DNA of 64,000 bases from Paramecium sonneborni (GCA_905182985.1 CAJJDN010000126.1:49729-113728), one strand, 5' to 3'. Numbered from the stretch's first letter, positions 35,119-48,174 are shown. Notes: a model not told the origin generated them from the letters alone. Numbers and translations are program-made.

Positions 35119-35829
35119 TCAAAGTCTTTTTTTACCACATGAACCACAATATTTATGATTATTGGCAAACTTATTGCCACAATTAGTACAAAAGATAGTA
35201 CGTTGAAATTAATTTCCACTATTGATACGAATACATAGTTATATATGTTTTTCATATGCTTTTTATTCAAAAGACTTCTAACATGATGGACATTTGGCAA
35301 TAGGTACAGAACGGGATAATATGTTTTGAGTTCTTTATTTAATTTTAGGTAGAAATGATGGTTGACTTGAGGAGAGTTCTTAAATTAAAGTTTCATCTGC
35401 TTCTTCTTCTTCATTAATTTATGCAACAACTTTATATTTATCTAGTGTTTTTATTTTATTTTAACATGTATGAACTTTAAGATTTCTATATTTTTTATGA
35501 CATTATGAACATGATTATAAGGTTGGTTATTTAGGAATAGCTTAAGTTTTTTATTTTTTAGATTTCTTAACAAATGGATGTTCTGCTGTACAACTACGTA
35601 GGTGTAATGGTAAACGACCATAAAAGAATTAACGTTTACAATGTGGACATTGTTCTTTTGGTATAATTTCTATCTAAACATCTAAAGGTGTGAATGGTCT
35701 TTCAATTTATTCATCTAATTATTCTTTATTAAAAGAATTATTCAATGCTTATATTGTTGATTTTGAAATTGCATCTTCATCAAAAAATTCATCATTCTCA
35801 TTATCAAAGGGGATTGTTAATTTATTCAT
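35119..35829 (-). CDS. Zinc-finger protein (C2HC/C2H2 type)
   Basis: ATG 35829-35827 (MNKLTIPFDNENDEFF), no intron needed, TGA 35121-35119; about 236 aa. Zinc ligand groups in order: CPHCKRQFFYGRLPLHLRSC (the ZC2HC1 pattern C-x2-C-x12-H-x3-C, preceded by the family's RPFTP..), CSQCHKKYRNLKVHTC, CPSCQKSFEQKAYEKHIQLC, then CTNCGNKFANNHKYCGSCGK. ZC2HC1-type proteins are common in ciliated cells. An upstream ORF extension to 35950 in this frame is a shadow of the divergent GTPase gene. Only 10 bp separate the two start codons. Confidence 0.75.
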
Positions 35830-35839
35830 TAATTTATAT

Positions 35840-37631
35840 ATGTTAATCAAGAAATTAAGTAACGCTATTCTTAAGTATCGATTCTCTAAAGAAATTTTAG
35901 ATTTTGCTAAACCTAATCCAACCAAATTATAAATCTCATAATAATCTATCAAATGTATAGTCTTACATCCAATATTTCATTAAAATTAAGATCCACAATT
36001 AGAATTATATATGGCAGAAGAAGCTATTGGATTATCGAAATAATTGAATTGGACATTACAATAAGGACCTTTTTGGAAAGATTAAAATATCAAAAGAAAT
36101 CAAACAAAAAATAATTCAGATAATAAAGATGAATTATTGATAAATGAAGATGATTTAGATGATGAATGGAAAAATTAAATTATTAGAAATTCAATTGCTA
36201 AATCATCTCTTGTTAAAGTTCCTCATATTCATTCTAATACCTTTTTCACTAAAAGTAAATTATCTATGTTAGGATAATATATTCAATCTAATAAAATTAA
36301 TGCAGTCTTTATAAATCATGAATTAACATAATTATAAACTAAAAACTTGTAAAAAATATGGACTCAATATTCTAAAGGAGATATAACATCTACTATTAAT
36401 GAAAATATTAATGATTATAATGAAGATTAACAAAATTATGATAATATAAATAATGAAGAAGGTCTTTCAGTCAAAGTTTATGATAGATTCACTATGATTT
36501 TATAAATTTTTGCCAAAAGATCAACTCAAGGTGTTTCTAAATTATAAATTGAATTATCTTTTCTTAAATTTGTAAAAACATAATTAGTAAGAAATAATAA
36601 TGCTTTTATATCACTTTTATAAATCTTCAAAGGTGATTTAATGATGGCCAATGAAATTTATTTAGAAATCATCTAAGCTTAATCAAGAAAGGCTCTAAAT
36701 AAAATGAATGATTCAGTTGAAAGTGAACTATAATTATATAGAAAACTTATTGATGATAGAATTGAAATAGTCAAAAAACACATTGATGAAGTAAACATTT
36801 AAAGAATTAATATAAAAAGAAAAAAGCTTATTCAAACTGTTCCTAAAATTGCATTGATAGGATATACTAATGCTGGTAAATCACAACTATTAAATTGTAT
36901 TTTATAAAAAGATGCAATTTAAAATAAAGATTTACTCTTTTAAACTTTAGATATCACTTCAAAATAAATAAGATTAATATCTGGATAAAAAGCAATTTTG
37001 TTAGATACCATTGGTTTCATTAGTGATCTCCCAAAAGATTTGATTGAACCTTTTAAATCTACTCTAGAAGGAATTTAAGATGCTGATATTGTTTTACATA
37101 TTAGAGATATATCTCATCCATAAACTGAACATTAAAAATAAGTTGTTCTTAATATTCTTAAAGATTTAGGTTTTGATTAAGAGTTTTATAATAAAAAAAT
37201 GGTAAATCTTTATTCTAATTTAGATTGAAGTATGGAATAAAATTGATTTAATCAATTACCCTATCGATTATGAATCCATTGAAACTCAAGATTAACCTAT
37301 TGTACCTATTAGTGCATTGATGAACATTAATATTAAAAAATTGCTCTAAATTATGGAAGAAAAATCTAATCAAGTTATGAATAAAAAATTATACAGAATT
37401 AAATATAATATTGATTAACATTTTGAAAGATTAAAATGGCTTTATGATAATGGCAATATATCAGGAATTAAAAATGAATTATAAAGACCTCCTGTAAAGA
37501 GAGGAGATCCTAGTATTATAGAGTTTGAAGTGATCTTAGATGAAGTCACTTATAACAGATTTATAACCACCTTTTAATCTGAAATGAGAATTAACAAAAA
37601 TAATAATATCCCTCACTCAAATTGGAAATGA
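35840..37631 (+). CDS. HflX/GTPBP6-family GTPase, probably mitochondrial
   Basis: ATG 35840, one 22-nt intron 37202-37223, TGA 37629-37631; exactly 590 codons including the stop. The N-terminus is basic and amphipathic (MLIKKLSNAILKYRFSKEIL), as for a mitochondrial target peptide. Next comes the HflX N-domain start (KCIVLHPIFHQNQDPQLELY, AEEAIGLSKQLNW), then the G domain: G1 GYTNAGKS at ~341-348, G3 DTIGF, G4 NKID, and an ISAL that fits G5. HflX-family GTPases split stalled ribosomes, and the human homologue GTPBP6 recycles mitochondrial ribosomes. An internal ATG at 36011 would cut off the conserved N-domain start, so I chose 35840. Confidence 0.88.
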
Positions 37632-37691
37632 TTTGTTTATATAAAGAATCTTCTTATATTATTAGAAATACATAATATCTTTAAAGTTTCA

Positions 37692-37763
37692 TGTATTCTA
37701 GTTTAATGGTCAAGTGCTACTCTCTCATAAAGAAAAGCTCCGAGTTCAAGTTCTTTGAAATCA
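37692..37763 (+). pseudogene. tRNA-like sequence, Met(CAT)-like, probably not functional
   Basis: 72 nt with an A-box match (TAGTTTAATGG) and a B-box-like GAGTTCAAGTTC at the right distance. The anticodon loop CTCATAA has T33 and a CAT anticodon. The stems are poor: the acceptor pairs 5 of 7, the anticodon stem 3 of 5, and the T stem hardly pairs. I take it as a decayed tRNA or chance. Confidence 0.25.
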
Positions 37764-38373
37764 TTATTTTTTTATCAAATTAAAAATAAACAATCAATTG
37801 TTTATATTATTTTATTTTAGACCATTAAATTATTTATAAAAAGTCCACTGGCTGAATTTAAAAGCATTACTTCCAGAAGCTTAATAAGTAAAAACTCTTA
37901 TAATAGTTGATTACATATTTGATAACTTTACGGATTTTTGTTTCTTATCCTCCAGATTTTTATTCTAGATTAAATAATAATTTGAGATAAATACAATTTT
38001 ATTTTGTAAAACTATTGACTGCATAAAGGGGTTATAATTGTTATTTGTCAATTTTATTTAATTATTTTTAATTATAATATAAAGCTAGATAAAACAGATC
38101 ATATAATTAAAATTGCAATTTAGACTAGAAAAATAATATTTTCTTGTTGAATATATTATAAATTATCTTAAATTCATATTTTCTATTTATTATATCCATC
38201 TTTAATTTAGTATTATTAGATTCAGAAAAAATAATTATTAACAGTTAATATAGATGTTAAAATTCTTGAAATAATATATTTTATATTAAATATTCATCTT
38301 ATCTCAGCAAAAACAGTCAAAAGGCATAACAAAGGGAGCGCAATCGCCAAAATTAAAACTAAGTTAAATTATC
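37764..38373. other. AT-rich convergent spacer
   Basis: Nothing recognised between the GTPase (plus) and the ankyrin-repeat gene (minus), about 600 bp. Confidence 0.5.
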
Positions 38374-39750
38374 TCATCTTTGGTTCACAATTTACTTACT
38401 TATCTTGTACAACCTTTTTCTGATTTCTAAAAAACTCTGTGATTATTTTGATTGACCTCTATTATTCTGCATGCTATTCATTAAAGATGAAAAATTTTTT
38501 AGAGCCTTACCTTTTTTGAAGAAACTCTTTTTTAATTTTTATGGCAGCACTTGAATAATTTGAATTTTTGGGAGTTGTTGTTGTTGTTACTTTTTTGGTA
38601 TTGTAGTAGTATTTGTATAATTTTTCATAATCTTTTTATCTATTATAAAAATCTTCCCTAATTTCAGTTTAAGTAGTGTGATATGTAAAGGTTTTACATT
38701 TGTTTTATTTTAATAGATTTACTATTGCTTTATTATTAGAATTATGTAAACATTCTGTTTTCATTTGAATGATGTATTTTATTAAATTATTAAGAATTAT
38801 GAATTCATTCTTGATGAAATGAATATTTAAAAATATTAGATTGTATGGAATAATATTAGATGGATATTGTGTAAATTCTAAGAATTTAAAAGAGGGAGAG
38901 AAAATTTAAAGAAAGTTAATCTTAATTGATTTAGGTGTATGAATGAATTTTTTTAAAATATTAAAAATTAAATTAATACAAGATTTTTTTGGAAAATTTT
39001 GGAATTATTTAACATTAAAAATAATAAAAATAGAAAGAATAGAAAGAACGGAATTTTTGTTTGAATAAATGGTATTTTTTAAATTGTCATTCATTTTTAT
39101 TACGGTTTGCAAAATTTTGATGATTTTGTCAATAACAATATAAATGAGTTTTTATAATTTAATTTTTTTACTATTATTTGATTGTGTTTTCTTGGTGTAT
39201 AATGCCCTAAAGATCCTTTTAAATTTGGATTTATATCTTAACTGGATAATTTTAATTTTTAACTAAAACAAAAAGTTGTTAAATATTTTTATTATCGAAA
39301 TTAACAAATTGATTAAGATTTTTAATTTACTTATTATATTTAAGTTAGAGAATTTGTAATTCTCCTCTTTAAATCTAGCATTAAGAATTAGATTAATTAC
39401 AATATATTTTATGGCTGCAATAAGATGTAAAATAGTTCTGCCATCAAAATTTTATATCTTGAGATATGTTTCATATTTTCTAAGAATTTGTTCTAATTAT
39501 TTAGTATTACAGCTAATTTTGATGTTTTGGCTAATTTATTTATCTTCTGAAATATTTTTGATAGTATTTAGGATAGTTTATATGAGTTCCAAGTAGATAC
39601 ATTATTATGATTATGATAGAAAATAGATGAATTAAATATTAGTGATTCTCTTTAAATTATGTGATAGAGTAAATATTATTCTAGTGAAAAATAATGAGAA
39701 AGTTCAGTTATATTAGTCTGACTAAAGTTAAAAAAGTAATTCTAACAGTT
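38374..39750 (-). CDS. Ankyrin-repeat protein
   Basis: A long minus-strand open frame, stop near 38374-38387. A clear ankyrin unit: NTKQLEQILRKYETYLKIQN, then FDGRTILHLIAAIKYIVINL, with the G-T-x-LH-x-AA core. It continues without TGA for about 900 nt (FKRIFRALYTKKTQSNNSKK, KFLEFTQYPSNIIPYN, REDFYNRQKDYEKLYKYYYN) to a Ser/Lys-rich end. The 5' part (39600-39900) shows a second good frame (TNITELSHYFSLEQYLLYHI) that I could not splice to the ankyrin frame, so the start is unknown. Partner unknown. Confidence 0.55.
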
Positions 39751-39814
39751 TATCTTAAGTTTGTAATTGACTATTGCTGAATCACATTATAAAATGTTTT
39801 CCTCCTATTAGGGT

Positions 39815-41441
39815 ATGGTTCATAAAATCCATCTAATTAGCCTATGTTTTTTGAGTATGTTTATTTATTATGAATTTATTTGTTATCAAGATTACTAAGA
39901 AATGAAATATAAATCTTTCTTTAATGAAATTTATAAAATTTTTCTTCCTTATAATAGATTTTTGGATCATTTAGAATCTATAGATTATAGTTAGTTCTAC
40001 TTTTACAAATTATTTAAGACAGATAAAAAGTTAGAATAGATTCTAATTTTCCAATTATTTAGAGATTCAGTATCTGAACACATTTTAATAATTAATGAAG
40101 AAAAAGGCTCCTACTAGAAAAAGAATGAACTATGAAAATGCATTAAAAATAGCAGCAAAAGAAGAAGTATATAAATTCTGTATAGATTAAGGTAGCCTTT
40201 TTTGGATAATGCTGTAAATTCAAAGATAGACCAAATGATCCAGCTCCTATTGATAGAGCAATACATTTTCTCTTTTTAAAGGAGAATGTAAGTCATTTAA
40301 TTCTTTCATAACTTAGAATGTAGATAGAAAGACAGCTTTACAATTTGGAATGCGAAGACTCTGTAAAATTGATAGTACTAAAATATTTGATGGTCCTGCT
40401 GATCATAGAATCATGAAAACAAATAAATTACTTTCTGGAGCTGTAAATGGTTGGTATAATGGAGCAGCAGAAACTTAATTTGATTTAGGTTCTGGTTTCA
40501 CTACTAATATTGTTAATAATTAAAGCAATAGTTTTCATTTAAGAAATAATTATCTTGACATTAGAGTTTAAACTTCAGAAAGAGATAAGATTGATATGTA
40601 AAAGTTTGAATTCTCCAAACTTAATTCATAAAGACTGACGTAAGAATTATGTAAATTAAAATAAGAAACTTAATAAAAAAATAATCAGCCAAAATTATAT
40701 GTTGAAGTAGCAGGATAAAAATTATTTCATATTCTCGATTAAAATAAATATAATCCTACACTTTTATAAGAATTTAAAGCTTTCTCAACTATTGAAGATA
40801 TTGTTCATTTACATTAAGTCAAATCTCTAGATAAAATTGAATCAATTAGCAATCCACAAGAATCCAATACTTCAAGATTAAGACAAAGAGCAATGACTAA
40901 TTTATAAGATTATAAACAAACATTTCTCAAAAAAAAGAGATTGTCAGAACATCCAGAAGAAGATTCTTTAAAGATTTACAAAAAGTTATTAAAATAGTTA
41001 AGACCAGAAGATCAATTTATTATTATCGCTTAAAAACCTAAAAGACTCTTATAAAACAATCATACCAATACTTCAAGAAAAAGTACATAATAATCCTTCT
41101 TTTTCAATCTGACTAACAAACAAACAGTCCCATCTAATACTAACTTTAGTAATTCATAACAAACTTCATAATTTAATAAAGCCACCAATTGTTTTTAGCA
41201 GAAAGTTGAAAACTTTGTTAAATAATAACTACTTATTCAAAATACTAAATCATTATCTCCACAAATAGATTGTACAAATTTACAATTAAAATAAGATGTA
41301 ATTTAATTATTAAAATTAGCTATACAAATAATTGAAATTAAAAGAAATTCAAAGAGTTTAGAAAGTTAAAATTAATTCTTAGAGATGAATATTAAGTTAT
41401 CATTAATTAATCTTGAATTTTATTGGTTATAGTTTTAATGA
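39815..41441 (+). CDS. Hypothetical protein, 513 aa
   Basis: ATG 39815, introns 40070-40100, 40167-40191 and 40288-40316 (31, 25, 29 nt), TGA 41439-41441; the length is exactly 514 codons. N-terminal segment MVHKIHLISLCFLSMFIYYE is hydrophobic, then a helical part (FNEIYKIFLPYNRFLDHLES), a compact region with many aromatics (EVAFFGQCCKFKDRPNDP, NGWYNGAAETQFDLGSGF), then a Gln/Asn/Ser-rich C-terminal half with helices. No motif recognised. The coding ends overlap the convergent minus-strand gene by about 42 bp. The last 186 nt reappear after the N at 42403. Confidence 0.65.
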
Positions 41442-43550
41442 AGTTTCTGCTGTAGAATCCATCAATGAAGGTTAAGTTTTATTTCTCTGATGAGATTAAT
41501 TTCTGTCATCTTTACTTTAAAGTTTCTATTATTAACACCACTCTAACTGACTTTCTTTTTTGATTTATAATTAATGACGATTATATCTATACAATTTCTA
41601 TTTTAGTCTTAATATTTCCAATTCTTTTGTAGAACTCGTAATTTAACAAGCTCTTAACATATCTTTCAAAATAGTATTTTATTGTTTTAAAGTCTTATTG
41701 TCTTTCTTCATTTAAAAATACTGTTAGAATTAAGCATTTATTTTCATTTCTTCTAATTATTTCAGTTCATCTTATAATTCTTCAATCTATAGAATGTGAA
41801 CATTAATACTTCTTTTTACACATCCAATTTAATCTACTTTACCTCTTTCTCTTGATTCTATTTCTCATGCTCTAATTGATATTTGAGAGTTTCGATTTAA
41901 AATAGCATCTCTTAACGAGTGATACTTTTTAGGTACATTTATTTGTTTAATTACTTATTAATATCATCATAATCATCTTCTGCCCTGAGAAGAAGCTGAA
42001 CGTACAGAGGATCTAACAGAAGGAACTCCAACAGATGATGGTTATTTACTAGGAACAGTTACATTTTTCTCTTAAAAGACTGCATCTATAATGGCTTGCA
42101 TTTCTGGGAATTCTTAGACTAAATTACTATATTGATTGATAGAATGTAAAATATTACAAAATGCAAGTCTTTAGTGTTTTATTTAAATTATTCTAAATGT
42201 CTAATTCTAATGCTGAGATATGTGCATTTGATTCATCAAGGACTATTCTTTTTTGTTAGACTTTCGCTAATTTAGAATTCATAATGTTCTCAGCTCTTGT
42301 TATTTTATCTTGTTAATCTTATAATTCCCTTTCCATTTTCTAAAGCTACATTTCTACTTCCCTCTCTTGATTATCTAAGATTTCAATCTATATAAATAAA
42401 TGNTCTCCACAAATAGATTGTACAAATTTACAATTAAAATAAGATGTAATTTAATTATTAAAATTAGCTATACAAATAATTGAAATTAAAAGAAATTCAA
42501 AGAGTTTAGAAAGTTAAAATTAATTCTTAGAGATGAATATTAAGTTATCATTAATTAATCTTGAATTTTATTGGTTATAGTTTTAATGAAGTTTCTGCTG
42601 TAGAATCCATCAATGAAGGTTAAGTTTTATTTCTCTGATGAGATTAATTTCTGTCATCTTTACTTTAAAGTTTCTATTATTAACACCACTCTAACTGACT
42701 TTCTTTTTTGATTTATAATTAATGACGATTATATCTATACAATTTCTATTTTAGTCTTAATATTTCCAATTCTTTTGTAGAACTCGTAATTTAACAAGCT
42801 CTTAACATATCTTTCAAAATAGTATTTTATTGTTTTAAAGTCTTATTGTCTTTCTTCATTTAAAAATACTGTTAGAATTAAGCATTTATTTTCATTTCTT
42901 CTAATTATTTCAGTTCATCTTATAATTCTTCAATCTATAGAATGTGAACATTAATACTTCTTTTTACACATCCAATTTAATCTACTTTACCTCTTTCTCT
43001 TGATTCTATTTCTCATGCTCTAATTGATATTTGAGAGTTTCGATTTAAAATAGCATCTCTTAACGAGTGATACTTTTTAGGTACATTTATTTGTTTAATT
43101 ACTTATTAATATCATCATAATCATCTTCTGCCCTGAGAAGAAGCTGAACGTACAGAGGATCTAACAGAAGGAACTCCAACAGATGATGGTTATTTACTAG
43201 GAACAGTTACATTTTTCTCTTAAAAGACTGCATCTATAATGGCTTGCATTTCTGGGAATTCTTAGACTAAATTACTATATTGATTGATAGAATGTAAAAT
43301 ATTACAAAATGCAAGTCTTTAGTGTTTTATTTAAATTATTCTAAATGTCTAATTCTAATGCTGAGATATGTGCATTTGATTCATCAAGGACTATTCTTTT
43401 TTGTTAGACTTTCGCTAATTTAGAATTCATAATGTTCTCAGCTCTTGTTATTTTATCTTGTTAATCTTATAATTCCCTTTCCATTTTCTAAAGCTACATT
43501 TCTACTTCCCTCTCTTGATTATCTAAGATTTCAATCTATATAAATAAATG
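41256..43550. repeat. Perfect 1147-bp direct repeat around a single N (42403)
   Basis: 41256-42402 equals 42404-43550. The left copy holds the end of the 513-aa gene, the small coiled-coil gene and the C-terminal part of CCDC39 (stop at 41973-41975). The right copy repeats them and then continues into the rest of CCDC39. Contig-overlap artefact. Confidence 0.9.
41400..41938 (-). CDS. Small coiled-coil protein (second copy 42548-43086)
   Basis: ATG 41938-41936 (MYLKSITRQEMLFQIETLKY), then a helical region, a frame change near 41820-41845 that needs an intron or one-base correction, then a clean frame (HILQIEELQDELKQLEEMKI, TKELEILRLKQKLYRYNRH, SQLEWCQQQKLQSK) to the TGA at 41402-41400. Coiled coil; family not recognised. 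It starts 35 bp downstream of the CCDC39 stop. An identical copy at 42548-43086 is due to the contig overlap. Confidence 0.5.
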
Positions 43551-45976
43551 ATAGATAATTACTCTATTTTATATTTCTGTTAATCTCCTCATATCTTCAT
43601 CAATTTCTTATTGTAATCTTTATAATTCCTTTTTCTTTTTGAATAGATTTTCAGATGCTGCTCTACATTATTCCTCTAATCCATCTCTATGTGATACTTC
43701 TTTCTAAGAAATACCCTTATTCAAGAAACTATCTCTATATTTACTATTTCTATTCTTCAAATGAGAGAGTGTATTATCTAAAGCCTTTAATTCTTAATCT
43801 CTCTTTATGATTTCAGCATTCAATTCATCACCCTTTCTCTGCAATTCTTCTCTTTCTTAAGAAGCCTTGATTATATAATAAGCTTATGAATGTTCTTCAA
43901 TATTTTAAGTATCTTATTCTCCATTTGATGATTTATTCTTCTAAACTAAAGATTCATATTTAATTCTCAAATTCTTCACTCTATTTTATCTTTCAGCCAA
44001 TTCAACTGCAATTTTATGTCTTTCTTCTTCAGCTGCCTTATGTTCAGCAACCAAAACATCTTTATGTACTTAAATTTCCTACTCTCTCTCTTACATAGCC
44101 ATTTCCAATTGATATTTACGATTCTCTAAATTAAATACTTTATCAACAGCAGTAGTAACCACTTTTTATATCTTCTGTATTTCCAATTTCATAAAATCAT
44201 GTTAAACCAATACTTCTTCTTTTGATTTTACTATCTTGCTTAAATCCTAATATGTCATATCATTTTCTAGAGTTAATTCATCTATTGCTTATTTCAATTT
44301 CGTTTATGATGCTTTAGTACCTGTCAGTTGTCTATCTGTTCCTCTTAAGTCATCATCAAGTCTTTTCAAACTCAATAATAATGTTTTATATTCTTTCTTT
44401 TATAAATTCACTTTTTCCTCTATTTCTTTTATTTCATTTTCTAAATCCTTCTTCTCTTCCAAAGTACGTTCTCCTTTAGCTCTTGCTACTCTTCTTTCCA
44501 TCAATTATATCTAATATTCTGCATTATACAATAATTCTTATTATCTCTAAAATTCTTAAATTAATTTATTGATATGAGCTTAATAATTACGGCAAGCACT
44601 TACATTAGCTTGTATTTCTCCATATAAATTAGCTTCATTTTCTCTCAATTTAAATAAATCTTATGTTGCTTTAAATAGAACTTCTTTTTATAATTTAATT
44701 TCTTTATCCAAATCAATTCTTGATTTTTCTAAATTCTTATATCTATCTGATGCCATGCTTCTTTATTTTTCAAATTCTTAATGTTAAATATCTTCCAATT
44801 TTAATTTCTACTTTTCGCTAGCATATTTCTTTTAAGCATTATTTAATCTCTACTTTTTAATTAAAAGTTCTTATGACATTTAAGCCAATCTATTTCTTTT
44901 ATTCGATAAATCAGTAGCAAAAGCAGAAAGTTAATTCTTCTAGATTTCAACATCTGCTTTTAAATTATCAATAGCCAATTCAATATCTTTATTTGATTAT
45001 CTCTATTGAATAATAGTTCTTTCTAATTATTAATTTTAAATTTCAACTGATTTATTTTCTTATTTTTCATTCATTAATTAAGACTTTCGATTTTCTAAGT
45101 CTTATTAATTAGCTTTAATTTAAGCTTTAATGTCTGCATATCTTTCTGATTCATCTCTAATAGCTTAATCTCTTCTTGCAATATTATCTGTTACTTCTTA
45201 CCATTATTAAAATAATTTATGACGTTCATCATGTTATCTTCTAAATTCTTCAGCTGTCTTATCTAATTCAATTTAAGCAGTTTATGTTTCTGTAATTTCT
45301 CTATCTAATTCATTTTATCTTCTACTAACTTCAACTGTTAATTTTTCAATTTAAAGATTAAGTTCTTTAATTTTAGCTTCGTCTCCTCTTTTATACTTCT
45401 CCATAGTTAGTGAGTCTTCCTCCTTTTATCTCGCAGCCAAAACCCACTATTCTAATTCTTCTTAATTCCAATTCATTTCAATCTTATATTTATCTAATCT
45501 CTCATTTCCTCTATAGATTGAATTCTAAACATCATTCAATCTCTCTTATTACTCGATCATTCTAAAATTAAGTATTAATACTATACATCTTTTATTATTT
45601 AGTCATTTCATTTTAAAGTCGACCAATTTATCGTTCTGTTATTTATTTCAAATGGTCTTCAGTTTCAATTTCTTTATTTTTTGTATCAATCTTAACTATT
45701 ACTCAATTCATACCAAAGCTTAAGTGTGAAGTAATTCTTGTTAAATGTTCTTTAAGTGTTCTGAAAGTACTTTTAATTTATCACTCTTTTCCTCAATCTT
45801 TGAATTGATGTCTCGAATAATGCTTCTCTTATGTTTTATCTAAAATTCAAAATTACACATATTAATACCTTCTCATTAAGTTCCTTATTTGCTTCATTGG
45901 CATATTCAGGAAAGTCATCATCTTCTTCTTCATTAAGAAGTTCTTGATTTTCATCATTCTCATTATTGTTATCCAT
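43121..45976 (-). CDS. CCDC39: CCDC39/FAP59, axonemal ruler coiled-coil protein
   Basis: ATG 45976-45974 (MDNNNENDENQELLNEEEDD), introns of 29 nt (near 45843-45871) and 23 nt (near 45691-45713), a further short one near 45580, and TGA 43123-43121. The N-terminal domain matches CCDC39: FPEYANEANKELNEK, LSEHLKNIQQELLHTQAL, ETEDHLKQITERQIGRLQNE, then NWNQEELEQWVLAARQKEED. About 900 residues of unbroken coiled coil follow, ending in a Ser/Arg tail (SSVGVPSVRSS). Length is close to human CCDC39 (~940). With CCDC40 it sets the 96-nm repeat and docks inner dynein arms and the N-DRC in cilia. The C-terminal part is also present at 41973-42402. Confidence 0.9.
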
Positions 45977-46135
45977 TATTAATAATATATATATTATTTA
46001 TTATTATTCAATGTATAGTAAATATCATATTTTTACTACTTTTTTATTTTTACAATTCATTTATCATAACATTACCTTATAATATTTTTACCATCATTAA
46101 CTTATATACAGTATCCCATTAATTTTATAAATTTA

Positions 46136-48174
46136 ATGACTGATAAAGACATAAAAATTAAATCACTTGAGTCTGAATTAGATAATCGATAACAATAAAT
46201 CATTGTACTCCAAACTGATATTGTTAATCTACAATAGAGAATTGATCAAAATGCAGATGTGATTTTCTTAAATAATGTAGGTTGTTGAATTATCAGAAAA
46301 AATTAAAATGCTGGAAACTTAAAATGTTAAACTTATCGAGAAAAATTAGAGTGATGTGGTTGATTGGAAAACAAGAGAACATGAATTCAAAGTAAATTTG
46401 CAACCATCTTGTAATAGCAATAACTAAAATTGATGTAAGATGAGCTTTCCTCTGTCAAGTCTCAATTAGATCAAGCTAATGAGTTACTAAGGAATTCTTA
46501 ACCTGAAGAAAGTAGAGTTGAAGGATTATAATAAACCATTCGTGATTTATAATCAGATCATAATGACTTAAGATCTATAAACGATAAGTTACTTTAAAAT
46601 GTCAATCAGATGTCAATATAGAATGAAAACTTAAAAAGAGAACTCCAAGATTCAGAAGATCAGAAAAAATAATTGTAACTTCAAATTTAAGATTTAAATA
46701 ACAAACACTAATTTGAGTTAGAACAATTAAGAGATCTACTTAAAAATCAATAAAATCATTAATAATAAAAAGACACATTGAATTAATAATAGCTAGAAAA
46801 TCTTAAGAAATTATAATTAGAGCTATAAAACAAGTTAAATGAAAATGATGAAGAATTTAATTAACTAAAATAATAGAGAGATAATTTATTACTTGAAAAT
46901 AATAATCTTAAATTATTGAATGAAAAAGAAATTTAAGAAATATCACTTCTTACATAATAAATCAAATCATAAAATTAACAAATTTAAACTAAAGATAAAT
47001 TAATTTAAGAATTGGAAAATAAAGTGAATAATGAACATAATTTAATAGCTAAACAATAATAAAATGTTATTAATTTAGAAGAGAAATTAAAAGAATAATC
47101 TATATAATTTGAGAAATCTTTGAAAGATAAAGATAATTAAATTTTGGAGATTAAAAAAACATATGAAATTAAGATAGGATAAATTGAAAAGTAAGAATAA
47201 TATTTATTTAGGGATTATGCAATTATTTTGAATTAATTATAAGAAACAAATGATTAGAATAAGGAATTATTAAGATAAATAAGGTTATTAGAGATCTAAT
47301 GTAAGGAGGCAACCAATAAATAAGTAGAGAAAGATAAAAAGTTAATAGATGCATTAGAACGCATGAAAAAAATAGATTTAGAGGTATAGAGTGCTACTCT
47401 CTACTATAGTTAAAAGCGTTGATGAAATCAAATTCAGTGAGTAGAGAGTAAATCATTTATTTAGAAAGTGAATTGAGTAGAGTTAAAGAATAGAATCGAT
47501 TATTATAGAGAGAGAAGGCAGAAATAAAAGAAAAATTAGATTTTTTGATTGCTTAATAAAATCGAAAAGGTAAAGTAAGTGAAATAGAAGGATTAAGGAA
47601 ACAAGTAAATGAATTATAAACTGAACTTGAGTTAATAAAAGATTCTTACAAGACTGCTTAGACTTAACTTAAATCAACAACTGAATATATATCCTACTGT
47701 AAGGGTAGAGTCAAGAAATTAGATTTTGAAAATTAAACATTAATTGAATCTAAATTAAGATTGGAATCATTATTTTAAGAATTATTGGAATCTACAAAAA
47801 CAAAGAAAAGTGTATATAGAAATTAATCTGAAGTGTCAATAAAATCTTAATAGTCTAAATTGATTTATGAAAATAGTTCATCAATATTTGATCCTACTTC
47901 TGAAAGATTAACTGCTAAGACTAGTACAAACTAAGTTAATAAATCTGGGGATGTAAGATCATTATTTAAACGTCCAATTTAAGTATTAAAAATCAGATCC
48001 ATTCCAAAATAGAAATCTTAGCATGATATAAAGAAGAGTGAAGATGGAAATGAATTAAATAAAAGTTAATAGGATAATAATAATAATAATAGTAATTAAG
48101 TTGAAGAAAGCATTTTAAAAGATGAATCACAATAAATTAATCCTAAAAATGATTCAGAAATTGAAACATTATGA
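46136..48174 (+). CDS. Long coiled-coil protein, 654 aa
   Basis: ATG 46136, introns 46259-46280, 46392-46417 and 47384-47409 (22, 26, 26 nt), TGA 48172-48174; exactly 655 codons. Almost all of it is Gln/Glu/Lys/Leu heptads (MTDKDIKIKSLESELDNRQ, LIEKNQSDVVDWKTREHEFK, VEGLQQTIRDLQSDHNDL). The last ~130 residues are Ser/Asn/Lys-rich and disordered. It lies divergently 160 bp from CCDC39 and just upstream of the PKA regulatory subunit. A structural role in the cortex or cilium is plausible but unproven. Confidence 0.75.

Noticed and set aside
35749..35952. 67-codon minus-strand ORF upstream of the zinc-finger gene
   Set aside because: It is the antisense shadow of the conserved HflX N-terminal domain; the zinc-finger gene has its own Met at 35829.
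37692..37763. Functional tRNA-Met or tRNA-Sec gene near the GTPase
   Set aside because: A and B boxes are present but the acceptor, anticodon and T stems pair badly. The CAT anticodon and the 72-nt length exclude tRNA-Sec. Kept only as a low-confidence tRNA-like remnant.
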